The position numbers were made by a program, and so were the translations under genes. Positions 44,203-54,455 of a stretch of DNA of 64,000 bases are shown here, one piece after another (position 1 is the stretch's first letter; each line of letters begins with the position of its first letter). The notes under the pieces are model-generated. The model did no database searches. It saw only the letters and a program-made list of their open reading frames with translations, and was not told the origin of the DNA. This DNA is from Harmonia axyridis. Lineage: Eukaryota; Arthropoda; Insecta; Coleoptera; Coccinellidae. Location of the stretch: contig NC_059507.1 in the NCBI RefSeq assembly GCF_914767665.1, positions 15,872,001-15,936,000 of the forward strand, read 5' to 3'.

Positions 44203-44285
44203 AAATAATTGAAAGTGGAAATGGAATAACTGTATTTGATTACTATTAAAATGAATTTCCATCGAGTGAACACCGAATCAATGCA

Positions 44286-44729
44286 ATATGTAAAACTATT
44301 TTCGAAAATATTTATTTAATACAATTGTTGACTTGACTTCTAAAATTCTAAATATTTCGGTGAGTAAACATATCCAATAGAGTTGAGATTTCGTCTGTAT
44401 TACATATTAATTATTTACACTTCCGTGCAAAGTTTTATATTGTGTTGTGTTCACCAGAATATTCAAAAAGGATATCGAAGGAAAATCACCCAAAATTCTC
44501 TGAACAAAGAACCGACAAAATTGAGATTGCGTGTTGATATGAAGGACCAGTTTCGAGCTTATGTGAAAATTTCGAGCTGATCACATCATGACAACCATCG
44601 AAAATTCAAGAAAAATATTGAAAAAAAATTGCAAAAAGCACTAAATGAATGGTTTTCTAATGACAAGTTTATTTATGATTAAACAAAAAAACTAGTATAT
44701 CAAGAAAAATCAATAGATATTAATTCTAT
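44286..44729. other. No gene recognised
   Basis: AT-rich. Near 44600 a reversed GAAAATTCAAGAAAAATATT resembles the dispersed 16.4/38.5-kb repeat. Confidence 0.4.
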
Positions 44730-44890
44730 TGTGAAGAGGAAGGTATGCCATTATTGATGGTCATCGATATCAGTCGAATGGCCTCCACGGCTACGGTTGC
44801 AGCACCATATCATTGTCATGAAAGTTTTCATTAGCATTTCACAGATTTGCGGTTGTATGGCCTCGATAACTCTTTTAACATTCTACTTTA
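44730..44890 (-). pseudogene. Transposase C-terminal fragment
   Basis: The minus strand reads NVKRVIEAIQPQICEMLMK, then CCNRSRGGHSTDI before a stop: the C-terminal signature (IQPQ.CE, C.RSRGGH) of DD41D/mariner-like transposases. No catalytic domain is attached. Confidence 0.65.
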
Positions 44891-45542
44891 CATCGGTTTT
44901 CTAAACCTATCCTTGAGACCGGTCTCCACTCAAAATTCGAAAATTACTGATGTTGGATCATTTATTCATTTTCAAAAAGAAATAAATATAATTTCAGAGT
45001 TAAGCGTACCTATAGGTGATTTTTTTGAACGATTAACGCGCTTTTATCAGTTTTATTAACCATTCAAATCGTTCGACCAACACAATGAATATTTACAATC
45101 GCAAACCAAACAACAAATCCATACAGATCGAAGTACAGTCTGTATGTATCCAAAAGTACTGATAAAACGTCGTTCGTTGGTGGATTTTGATTTTCACAAC
45201 GAGAGATGGTGCGATACAAAAGAACAAGCGAATAAAATTACACAAGATTAAAAATGTTTATAGATTGGTTGTATAAATAAACTTCGAGAGGATTCAACAT
45301 ATACCAGATTAGGAAGGGTCGTTAACCTGAACGTTGACGAGTTTGGGTTGGTACACGTATTTCAGTTCATCTCCCTTCATGCAAGTGTCGCGTTTGGTAG
45401 GTACAAGGGTAATTGGTTGCAAACGGATTCAATAGACGTCACTTTGAGAAAATAATAAAAATCAAATAAAATAAAACAGAATAATTTACACAAATATTTT
45501 TAAGTGAACAATAACAATTGTTGTTTCGGTGATTATCGGGTA
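44891..45542. other. No gene recognised
   Basis: Part of 45300-45440 is somewhat GC-richer and unique; otherwise nothing supported. Confidence 0.35.
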
Positions 45543-46677
45543 CATCCAGGGTGATTCACCTCGATGGCCTATTAAACTTTTATGGAAAACTAATCATAAT
45601 TTTGTGCTGAAAATTAGCATGTTTGGTTTTGAGACAATGATCTTTCTCCCTAAAATATTTTCAGATCTTCACAACTTCCAGTTATACTGGAAACATATAT
45701 TATTGCATCGTTAGATAGGTAGCTTTTTTTATGACAATTTCACCAATATGCCATATTCATTTTCAATCCTGCCAATACGCAGTATTATAAGGTGTTTGTG
45801 GTTTGGACCAAAAATGTACAGGGTGTTTATTAGAAGATCATAAACTTGGACTACACAAATTCTTCAAAAATCAAGATTTTCAAATTGAAACCTATATTTT
45901 TTATTATTTCAGTCAATTCTTCGTATAAAAAGGGGGGGTGGTCCTTAAGCGAACCCTATACCTAAAATGAATAGGTACTTCAAGAGTTATCGAGGCAGAA
46001 CTTCAAATGAGGAAAACACTGAAAGAAACTAAAATTCGATGTTTCGACAACTAAATTTGATATTTCAAGAAATGTAATGAATTATTTGTAATTGACAATT
46101 TTATTGGTTTTTGGATTTCTTAACAATCTCAATGCCAATGTCAAATTTTATTATCGAAACATCGAATTTTAGTTTCTTTCTGTGTTTTTCGGAAGTCAGA
46201 TTACTTCACACAGAAATTGCGGTTTTTCCTCATTTGAAGTTCTTCCTCAATAACTCTTGAAGTGTTCATTTCTGGTATAGGGTTTGCTCAATTATCCCTC
46301 TCTCTCTTTACATGTAGAATTAACTGAAATAATAAAAAATATAGAATCTAATCTCAAAATTTTGGGTTTTGATGAATTTGAGTTGTCCAAGTTCATGATA
46401 TTCTGATGACCATCCTGTACATTGTTGGTTCATACTACAAACAATCTTATAATACTACGTATTGGCAGAATCGAAAATGAAAATGGTTTTTCAAAAAAAA
46501 ATATTTTTTTCTGCAGAAACTTCAAAAAGTTTGAGTCCCTGTCGCCAACATTTTTGAGTTTTCACCCAAGGTATGGTATATTGCTGAAATTTTCATAAAA
46601 AAAGATATGTGCCATTTGAATTATGATAAGTTTTCCATAAACGTCTAATAGGCCATCGAAGTTAATCTCCCTGTATA
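45543..46677. mobile_element. Foldback element, copy 1, 1.13 kb
   Basis: Left arm 45543-46065 and right arm 46138-46677 are imperfect reverse complements (ends CATCCAGGGTGATTCACCTC and, reversed, a CAGGGAGATTAACTTC-type sequence). Internal landmarks TACAGGGTGTTTATTAGAAG, AACCCTATACC and GAGTTATCGAGG are mirrored on the right. The left arm carries extra sequence near 45600-45715. The loop is about 70 bases. No transposase frame. Copy 2 is at 13089-14872. Confidence 0.85.
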
Positions 46678-46734
46678 AGTAGTTCTACTTTTGCCTTATC
46701 ACTAACGCTATTTTTTAATGAATTTGCGAAATCT

Positions 46735-46962
46735 ACATGCATATCAGTTCCTACCGCTACCGCTTTACAGAGGTTTCATTTTGAATAGTTATGTGGACAG
46801 CTGTCACTTTTGAATATGTGTCACCTTTTGACATTTTACAAGTAAAAACTACGTCATTACTAGCAATGGAACCATACACTCTCTAACAATGCATTGAAAT
46901 CGTTAAAATTCACTTGTATGTTGCTCAAAAACAACTATTGATGTTGCTGCTGTATCCCGTTT
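46735..46962 (+). pseudogene. Transposon 5' end and transposase N-terminal scrap
   Basis: Sequence TTTCATTTTGAATAG, GACAGCTGTCACTTTTGA and AAAAACTACGTCATTACTAG also occurs (wholly or partly) at 48.6, 13.0 and 10.9 kb. Here it leads to an ATG at 46868 reading a PYTL.QCIEIVKI-type HTH start, broken after about 25 codons. Confidence 0.5.
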
Positions 46963-46988
46963 TAATAATAATAATAATAATAATAATG
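46963..46988. repeat. (TAA)n microsatellite
   Basis: Eight uninterrupted AAT-type units directly after the transposase scrap. Confidence 0.9.
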
Positions 46989-47149
46989 TTTATTCAACAT
47001 AAATTTTGCTGACGAAAACCTAGGTATGACGATTCTTCGACGTCGTATCAGTGTTCTATAATCTAATTATTATGAATCTCAATTAAAACATTCTTTTTTG
47101 AAATTTTTTTAGCATACATTATTCTCTAGGGCCATTACTTCTTAGATTG
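46989..47149. other. No gene recognised
   Basis: Short AT-rich spacer. Confidence 0.4.
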
Positions 47150-47530
47150 TTCTATACTGTCATCTAGCTTATCATTTTTGGACGGCCCACGTATGCAGAC
47201 TTTGGGTCATGCGAGCCATGCAAATGCGAAGCCGCCCACATTCTAGAGTTTAGGGTGTAGATTTTTTTGGGTGTGCTGTGCCAGAGTAGGATCATTGGCT
47301 TCATGCACCAGTGACTCATGTTGAAAACATAAAAGTTAAGCTAAATATTAGGGACAAACTTCCAGTCGGCGAGGTTGGTAGGGGGACTGGTGAAATTGAT
47401 CTCCAGCTACGTTTTTGACGGTTTTCAGCGCGAATTGGCTCGGGAAATGTACGAAGCCGAGAACAGATTAGTATGATTTTTGATGATTTGAACGGCTGAC
47501 GTTAGTCTGTCCAGAATACGACGCGAATTT
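47150..47530. promoter_or_regulatory. GC-elevated island
   Basis: Unique-looking, with CpGs and GCGAATTGGCTCG. No convincing frame. Candidate regulatory block, less clear than the others. Confidence 0.2.
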
Positions 47531-47887
47531 TACATTTAGGATCATTATTTATATCTAAAAACGTGCGCAGAAAATCATGATCAATATCAAATTTAATTTT
47601 TTTAGTAATTCTAGGTTCGGATCCGGTATCATTCAATTTGAAAAATTCATAAAGCCGAATTTTGCAGCAAATCTTTTTGTATTCAGCATCATCATAGATG
47701 GAGGTTTTCACTATAAGAGTTTTAATTTAATCAATGGCAGTTTATTTCATTGTAAAGAGGAATTTGGCAATAAAGTGACAAGAATGACAATATTATTCTA
47801 TATAAGTCGATGATAAGAATTAAAATACTTTGCTTTTCAGAACTGTGTTCTAATGAACTTTTCAAATCTTTCGAATATATTATCTCC
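47531..47887. other. No gene recognised
   Basis: Overlapping 69- and 78-codon frames on opposite strands, both without a domain. Confidence 0.4.
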
Positions 47888-48335
47888 TTAGGGCCAGTTT
47901 CATAATCCATACAAAAAGACTTTGCTTGGGAAAGACCGCTCCATTAGAAAGTCTCCTCTATAGGGAGCTTGAAAGTAGCTACTTTCAAGAAACTGGAGCT
48001 CCAGTTTCTTCGATATAATCTTTAGAGAAAGCTTTTTTTTATTTGAAAGTGTCAAAATTTCATGTTTGGCTATTGAGAACAAGTGCTTTATTGCTTGCAT
48101 TTGGTAATATTTATAGAAATTGAAATTTTGTTGAAGAGAAGAAGAAAAGTTGGTGAAGTATTCGTGCAAAAGCAAATGACACAACAGAACAAGGTTATGT
48201 TTCGTTATCTTAGACAAGCGCGAAGAAAAAAGATCCAATTTTTTTGCCATAGAGGGGCAAAATCGGGACCTTATGAGGAAGGACACTTAAAAAACTTTTT
48301 TTTTTCTCAAAATTGGTTTATGAAACACATTTCAT
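47888..48335. mobile_element. Probable MITE with central palindromes
   Basis: GGGCCAGTTTCATAATCC at the left and, reversed, ATGTGTTTCATAAACCAATT at the right give weak inverted ends. Two overlapping perfect palindromes lie at 47968-48010. No supported gene. Confidence 0.4.
47968..48010. repeat. Two overlapping perfect palindromes
   Basis: A 22-bp palindrome (half-site CTTGAAAGTAG) at 47968-47989 shares its last three bases with a 24-bp palindrome (half-site AAGAAACTGGAG) at 47987-48010. Confidence 0.95.
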
Positions 48336-48715
48336 TTATATAAAGGGGTTACATTTTTTCTTTGGATCGATTTTCAAGGTTTATCATCGAAAATAATGAA
48401 TCAAAATGGTCCATTAGAAACCAAGGAGTTGCTTGGGTCACTCAAATGTCACTTTATTTGTGTAGAAATTTTGACTATACACTATACTATTTTTGACGAA
48501 AACCTGTAACAACATAAAATGTTCGGTTTAGATTTTAGATTATATAAAGGATTTTCCAATGGAAGGTTTCATTTTGAAGAGCCCGCTACCTAGGCAGCTA
48601 TCATATTTTGATATTTGACAATAAAAAACTACGTCATTACTAAAAATGTAATTATGAATTATGAATTATTATGTATTAATGAAACTGGTGGAATAATTTT
48701 ATCTTCTTTTTTCTG
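48336..48715. repeat. Spacer with transposon 5'-end remnant
   Basis: 48540-48655 (GGTTTCATTTTGAAGAG, ATATTTGACAATAAAAAACT, ACGTCATTACTA) matches the 5' end at 46.8 kb. No coding sequence follows. Confidence 0.55.
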
Positions 48716-49062
48716 GATTCACGGCTTGACTTGATATTCAACTACTTGAATTGATATGTGGAAAGGCTAACGAGGGTAGTTGTTTATAAAACAAAGTAGT
48801 GTATACGTTAGCACTTCTCTGTGAGGCAGTGTCCTAATTCTTTTATACTTGAATTCATATTCAAGCTACTCAACTTGGGCTTGACTTAAAATCAACCCAA
48901 GTTCAAGTCAAGTAATACTTTTTCAATGTGAAGTCAAATAGGTACTTGATAAATAAATACTTGACTTGGTATTGAAAATCTACTTCTTGAATTGAACTTG
49001 AGTTTATTTCAAGTCAAGCCCTAGTCGAGTAGCTTGAATATTAATTCAAGCCGTGAATCTCT
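48716..49062. mobile_element. TTCACGGCTTGA element, 347 bp
   Basis: Ends are inverted: GGATTCACGGCTTGACTTGA at the left and TTAATTCAAGCCGTGAATC at the right. The interior is built from many TTGAC, CTTGA and TCAAG words in both orientations. An isolated end of the family is at 27.65 kb. No transposase. Confidence 0.7.
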
Positions 49063-49079
49063 ATTCTTATTGGAACACC

Positions 49080-49690
49080 CTTTATAAGAGTGTGTTTTTG
49101 TAGATCCTGGAATTAATCGAATAAAGACCTATATTAGGTATCATTTTCGTTATCTCCAACACGATCATCGACAGAAGTCCTTCAATTCCAATCGCGCCAT
49201 CCAATATACAGTAAATTTCGCTATCGCATGCCAAGAAACCAAAGCACTCCGAATCCACTCCAATCGCATGCATAATTGATAATGGCCATTCTAAAACATC
49301 GACTGGACGTGAAAACAAAATTGGCCACACTCAACTAACTAAATCGAAATTGATACCAACCCACAATTCCACGAACAACTTTCACGCGCTAGCCGTTACC
49401 TCACAATAAACGGCGGCTGAATCCAAATGGCAAAAAAAAAACATTCGCAAAGAGAACGATTCCGGTTTAACCCGTTCTGGGTCATGGAAATCTCCGAAAC
49501 GTATAGGGTCGGCCCGTATGGGAATGTTGCAGCTTTCACGAATAAATAATGCCAACGTTATGTGAATATCGCAAGCAAGTCTTGTGATGTTGTTTACTGC
49601 TCGTTGGGAAGGATGTATTTGAGATAGATCTGATCTTGAATGCTGTAGGTGCGTGGTTGTTTATGTGGCTGGTTCATGTTGGTCTTTGCC
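49080..49690. promoter_or_regulatory. Large GC-elevated island
   Basis: One of the largest repeat-free blocks, with CpGs, two GCATGC words, a CGCGCTAGCCG segment and AATAAACGGCGG. Frames of at most 82 codons without a domain. Candidate enhancer or promoter. Confidence 0.3.
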
Positions 49691-50061
49691 GACTCAAAAT
49701 TAGGGTCATTATTTACAAGAAACGCCAAAAGGTGGATCAGAAAGTCGGTGTATATCTAAGGAATTTTGGCTGGACCCAGAGGACTAACGAGCGCCAATAA
49801 ATTCCAAGAAATGCTGGATTTTTTGATATACGCGGCAACATCGCATCTATTATTTTTCCATGTGTGGAAATAAAGCTGGTAAAATAATTTCTTCTGGCAG
49901 ATGTGCAAAAAATCAGAATCCAGCGCCTGCTTGTTAACAAGAAGATACAAATAGTGAACTGTTTCAGCAGTTACTAAATAATGGTAGTTGATCATGATTG
50001 AAAAAGTTTTTTCAGTTAAAGCCAATCGATGTTCGTAAAATCTAGTTTCAAATGAAAGTCC
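49691..50061. other. No gene recognised
   Basis: Two overlapping minus frames (67 and 119 codons, 49737-50115) show no domain; the longer runs into the adjacent MITE, so it is probably chance. Confidence 0.35.
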
Positions 50062-50477
50062 TGTCCATGTCCCAAACATGATGTCGGATTGTGATATACA
50101 TATTTTCAAATACACAATTTTACTATGTCGTTATGAATGTATAGGTATTATATTGAATGAAATATATTTATTTGAGTGATTCCATGTTAAATATGCAAAT
50201 TTAGACATGTGGAATCCGATATTTATCCTAATAGTCAAATTAATATTAATATCATTATTGATGATATATTTAGGTATTTATTTCAATTTATTTTGATTTA
50301 ATATGAAACGTTGATTCACAATGGGACATAAGAAGTGCGTTCTTTTTGGAGAAACTCGCGAAATGAGTGAAATATTACTGATATGTTCTCATTTCCGCGC
50401 GTTTTTGTCAAATTTGATAGTTCATGTTGGAGACAAAATTTGCTTACTGGAAATGACATATGCTCCCTCTATCTATG
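50062..50477. mobile_element. 554-bp MITE family, copy 2, truncated
   Basis: Inverted relative of 15800-16353. The right end CTCCCTCTATCTATG (50463-50477) is exact; the opposite terminus is missing and similarity begins near GTCCATGTCCCAAACATG. Internal ACATAAGAAGTGCGTTCTTT and TGATAGTTCATGTTGG are shared. Confidence 0.82.
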
Positions 50478-51129
50478 TTCATTACTTTGAGGTCCTGTCA
50501 GTTCTACGTATTTCCTATTGCAAGTTGATCTTGTTAATTTATGAACTCCTGATTTACCTACTTGTGTTGAATATTTTGCATTAGATAATAACGATGATTT
50601 TTCATTTATTATTAGCTACATTCAATTATAATTGTCTCTTCAAATTACACCTGAATATTGGCTTCAAACCTAAAAATAAAATATAATAATTTAAATATTA
50701 TTCAATTCAAATTATTCAACTCCAAACATAAATAAATCATGATAGTTTATTATTTCACTTGCAATATAAAATACATAGGACAAAAAGGACGTTCATTCAA
50801 AACTAGATTTAATGAATGGATTTCACCAAAAATAAGCGATTCCTTATCTTTGCAACACATTGCATAGAACAACACATTTGTAGAATCTTCAGTATCTGAA
50901 GATTGATTTGAAATAAGATTGAAACTGCGTGGTGACATAATGTAATCCCGAAATTTAATATCTAGTTTTTAGTAGTAACAACATATAAAGCATAAAACTT
51001 GTTTTAATCAAGAAAACGAAACAAGTTGTCAGCCATTACCGTTAGAATCTTAACATTGGATACATTGAAGTGTAAAAATCATAAGTGTACTTTCATACAG
51101 CGTGCCAAAAATGCAATGTAACTCGTCAA
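50478..51129. other. No gene recognised
   Basis: AT-rich, with short frames only. Confidence 0.45.
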
Positions 51130-51570
51130 TAATTCTTTTACGAAGAATTATTAAGGAAAATCCTCGCATTCGTCGATTTTTAATTTCAAAAGTAATTTAT
51201 CGTATGCTTTTTTGAATTTGATATTTCTCACCCCTCTACGCCATTTTTTCAAATAGGAATATATGGATTGCATCACATCAAATGAAAGGTAATTTGATTA
51301 CCTATCAATTCAGCGATGTGTATAAAAGCAGAATTGGTTGTGCCGTTTTTTATTTAAAGATTAGGAAATAATTTACAATTTGTGATTAGAGAGGAACTAC
51401 AATTCTTTTACTAATAATTATTAATCCATTATTAATCCATAGATTTTTAAATCCAAAAGCAGATCCCTATCCCTTTTTTAATTTACGCTCTACACCCTTT
51501 ACGCACCACATCTCCCTACTTTTTTTTTTCAAATAGGAATATATGTATTGTGATATATCAAATGAAACTC
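51130..51570. mobile_element. Foldback MITE, family with 37.9 kb, copy 2
   Basis: GAAAATCCTCGCATTCGTCG, ATTTCTCACCCCT, ATATGGATTGCATCACATC and a GTTGTGCCGTTTTTTATT segment follow the same order as at 37860-38350. The second half repeats parts of the first (AATAGGAATATATG twice). Confidence 0.7.
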
Positions 51571-51679
51571 AAAGAGGTTGATTTTTTATATTTCGTAATA
51601 ATTTATTCAACACTATTTGGATTCAGATTATTTTTAGAGACTAGTGCAATATTTGCAGCATTTTTTATTTCGAACAGAC

Positions 51680-51836
51680 TTACACCAAGTTGCAGGAACG
51701 TTCATTAAAATTTAATGCCGTCATTAAAATATTAATTCTCCAATAGCAGGAGCCTATTGGCTACCTTCACCATTTAAGTGAGGATTAAAATTTTAATGCT
51801 GCATTAAATTTCAATGAACGGTCCTGCACCTGGAAA
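51680..51836. mobile_element. Short MITE / hairpin, about 155 bp
   Basis: About 50-bp inverted ends: TGCAGGAACGTTCATTAAAA at 51691 and its imperfect reverse complement ending GTCCTGCA at 51828. The loop contains CCAATAGCAGGAGCCTATTG, itself nearly palindromic. Confidence 0.8.
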
Positions 51837-51879
51837 CTATAAACTATGTTCTTTTTGATCCCTTGATTAATATAATAAG

Positions 51880-52450
51880 AATTGTACTCGGTATTAGCTG
51901 CATTATCAAATGTTCTCACCAAAACTCCTCACTGATTATTATTACCAAGAAATTAAACTCTAATGGTACGGGAAACTTTCAATCGAGCCTAACGGAAAAA
52001 TTACTCACCTTACCTCAATTTCCATGATTATTAACGCCTATTTCCCTAGCTATCTAATATGGCATTGTCGAGCCTTAGGATGGTCATTACAGTCACGTCA
52101 ATAAATTACAGTTTTCTACTTCCATTTGTGCACAAACCATTAGTACCCCTGGTTCTCATGTGTCCCATCGATTTTCGCACTAATTGCAATAGCAGGCCGG
52201 CAACACAACGAAAGAATTAATAACCACACATGCAATTACCCTGAATTTTACATGAGGCGCCCAGGTATCGATTCTGTAGGATGTGTTTCCTGCTTTTGTG
52301 TAATCGACAATCGATATAAATGCCTATTCTTGTAAATATTTGTATTCCGAATGTGATTTAGGGAATTGTTGTTCCGTGAGATGTGTCTTGGTCACGTGTG
52401 GTGTGGCCGATGTTGGTACCATTGTTTTGGGGTAGATAATAGAGGAGAAA
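51880..52450. promoter_or_regulatory. GC-elevated island with TAAT and ATCGAT motifs
   Basis: Repeat-free, with several TAAT homeodomain-type cores, ATCGAT-like sites near 52268 and 52312, and a CACGTG at 52396. No frame. Candidate developmental enhancer. Confidence 0.3.
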
Positions 52451-54107
52451 GATCAGCATGCAAAATGAGTTTGGTACGAAATTGGTTTTTATAATTTCAT
52501 ATTGACTCGTGTCAACAACTCGTGCTAAGAATAGAATCTGTTACAGAGCGTTCCCAAACTGATGAAATACTTCTAGAGCTGAATTTTTATATGTTATTTT
52601 ACTTGAATAAACTTATTCTTGAGTGCTGTTTGACATTACTACTACACGAAAAAATTAGTCGAAAAGTTATATGGTAATATTTGAGGAATCCAAAAAAACA
52701 GCAATTCTGGGGAACCACAAGTTTTGAAGCAATAAAATGTAGAATTTAAATGATTTTTGAAGTTATAAATATTCGCGTCAATTATTTGGGGATTATTCCT
52801 CTTGATTGCAGAATACGGAATCCGATCTAAATAATGATCTAATACTAATACTGATTCTATTTTCTAATATATTTGATTGGCTGCAGATATATGATTGTGT
52901 GTTTTGAACAAATTTTAATTAAAGTTCTGCATTTAGTTGTAGATGTGAGTGCCCACTCGAATGCCCTGTGATTTCAATAAAATCTTGTTCTTGTTAATTG
53001 ATTCCATTTTTGGCCAATGCTGAAATGGCAGATGCTCTATGGGAATGGTACATTATTTTCAACTTTTTTGAGCTCATTTCAATATTTTTGACCGATGTTG
53101 AACATTTTGAATTCATCACTAGAAGAATATTTTTGTAACAAGCTACTCCTCCTCAATTTGTAAGTGTAGCTAAAAAAGGCTGTCACTTGGATACATTTGG
53201 ATTTGTTGATCTCTTTTCCAAGAGCTCAAGGAAAAAGCAAACGGGACATAAATCTTAAGTTCCTTCATTTTTCACTAACCCTTCACTAATCAATAGGTAA
53301 ATTCGTCGACCAAAATTGATAAATTTCATAAAATATTGGGTTAGTGAAATTTTTCAAGAGATCATAACCTTTTTGGTAGTTGTGAATTGAAAAATTAGCT
53401 TCCTCATTGCCACGCCGAGGCAAATCGTTGGAGCATATATGGAAAAATTTCTTTCACAATCCATCCAACCTAGATTTATCATAATAGTTGATCATTCTCA
53501 AAAACTCTTCGATCTAAAAAGCTTTGGAACTTGATTTTATTTTGGTCTGAGCCAAACGAGTTGATTTGAAAAATTAGCCTTGGGACGAATCGATTATTCT
53601 ATTATAATCTTGCTTTTATGAATCTTCTGAAGTGCAGTGGTGTTCCATAAAGATTTTTTATGATATTCGGCGCTTTTATTTTTCATATTAATAGTGTAGT
53701 CTTCTTATATTTATCAATTTATCGGTAATTGTATCTCGATATGAAGCGTAATTTCTATTGACCTAGAATTCTACAAACTGATTCCACACAGAAATTTTGG
53801 GCATTTTCATTTTTAATTTCTTTTCAGGAATTATTTCCGAGATTTTCCTTTTCTTGGTGCCTCATTTTTCCATTGAATTAACGACAAATACAGTTATAAT
53901 GCGATTAACAATTGACTATTTGACAAATATTCATTTCCTAAGCTATCTTGAATTTGAGAAATTCAATTCAAATTTGGATCGCAGAAAAACCAACTTGTTG
54001 GTTTTACCGGCTTGCATGTTTTATAGCTGTGAAAACATCGTCGCTAAGGGAACTTTCAAACTTAAATTGGAAGGAGTAAAATAATCATAGAGAATAACAC
54101 TATATTA
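52451..54107. other. No gene recognised
   Basis: AT-rich. The 95-codon plus frame at 53797-54084 is rich in Phe/Ile/Leu and has no known domain; I regard it as chance. Confidence 0.4.
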
Positions 54108-54455
54108 TAAACCTAAGGACTAAAGTGGTATTTTTGATCCTGAGGCGAAAATTTCGCTGAGGAATTGAAAACCACTTTAGTCGCGCTGTTTATACCTCAT
54201 TTAACGCATTGGAAAAATCATATCGAATGTTTCAATAACCAGTTGAAAAAAATGCCCTCAGTAACAAATAATTGCTTTGTCAAAAACGTCGAAGATTAGG
54301 AGTATTGCAGAAATAGGGTGCTAGTAGTATTATTACCCTTGTAACGGGATGTCAATCAATTTTGATCCCTTGGGATTAAACGTACCACTTTAGTCCCTGA
54401 GATTAGGGATTAAAACTACGAATTTGTCTGATTTAATCCCTGAAGTGTATAAATA
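54108..54455. repeat. Element with GGACTAAAGTGGT hairpin
   Basis: A hairpin with perfect 12-bp outer arms GACTAAAGTGGT (54118-54129) and ACCACTTTAGTC (54171-54182) and inner GCGAAA/TTTCGC (54145-54157) forms a nearly continuous stem of about 30 pairs. ACCACTTTAGTCCCTGAG near 54392 is a third copy of the arm. Probably a MITE. Confidence 0.6.

Larger units (their letters stand above)
43390..44285. mobile_element. Penelope-type tails interrupted by a foldback element
   Basis: 43390-43527 is, in reverse, the tail that follows the hammerheads at 21.4 and 44.2 kb, ending in AACAATTGTTTCGATACAC. A foldback element (43528-44078) follows. Then TTGTTTCGCTACACAGTAGC starts a reversed hammerhead half, and from 44161 a forward hammerhead relic and forward tail. 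TTGTTTCG.TACACA.. occurs on both sides of the foldback, so the foldback probably inserted into a hammerhead-bearing element with duplication of its target. Confidence 0.6.
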
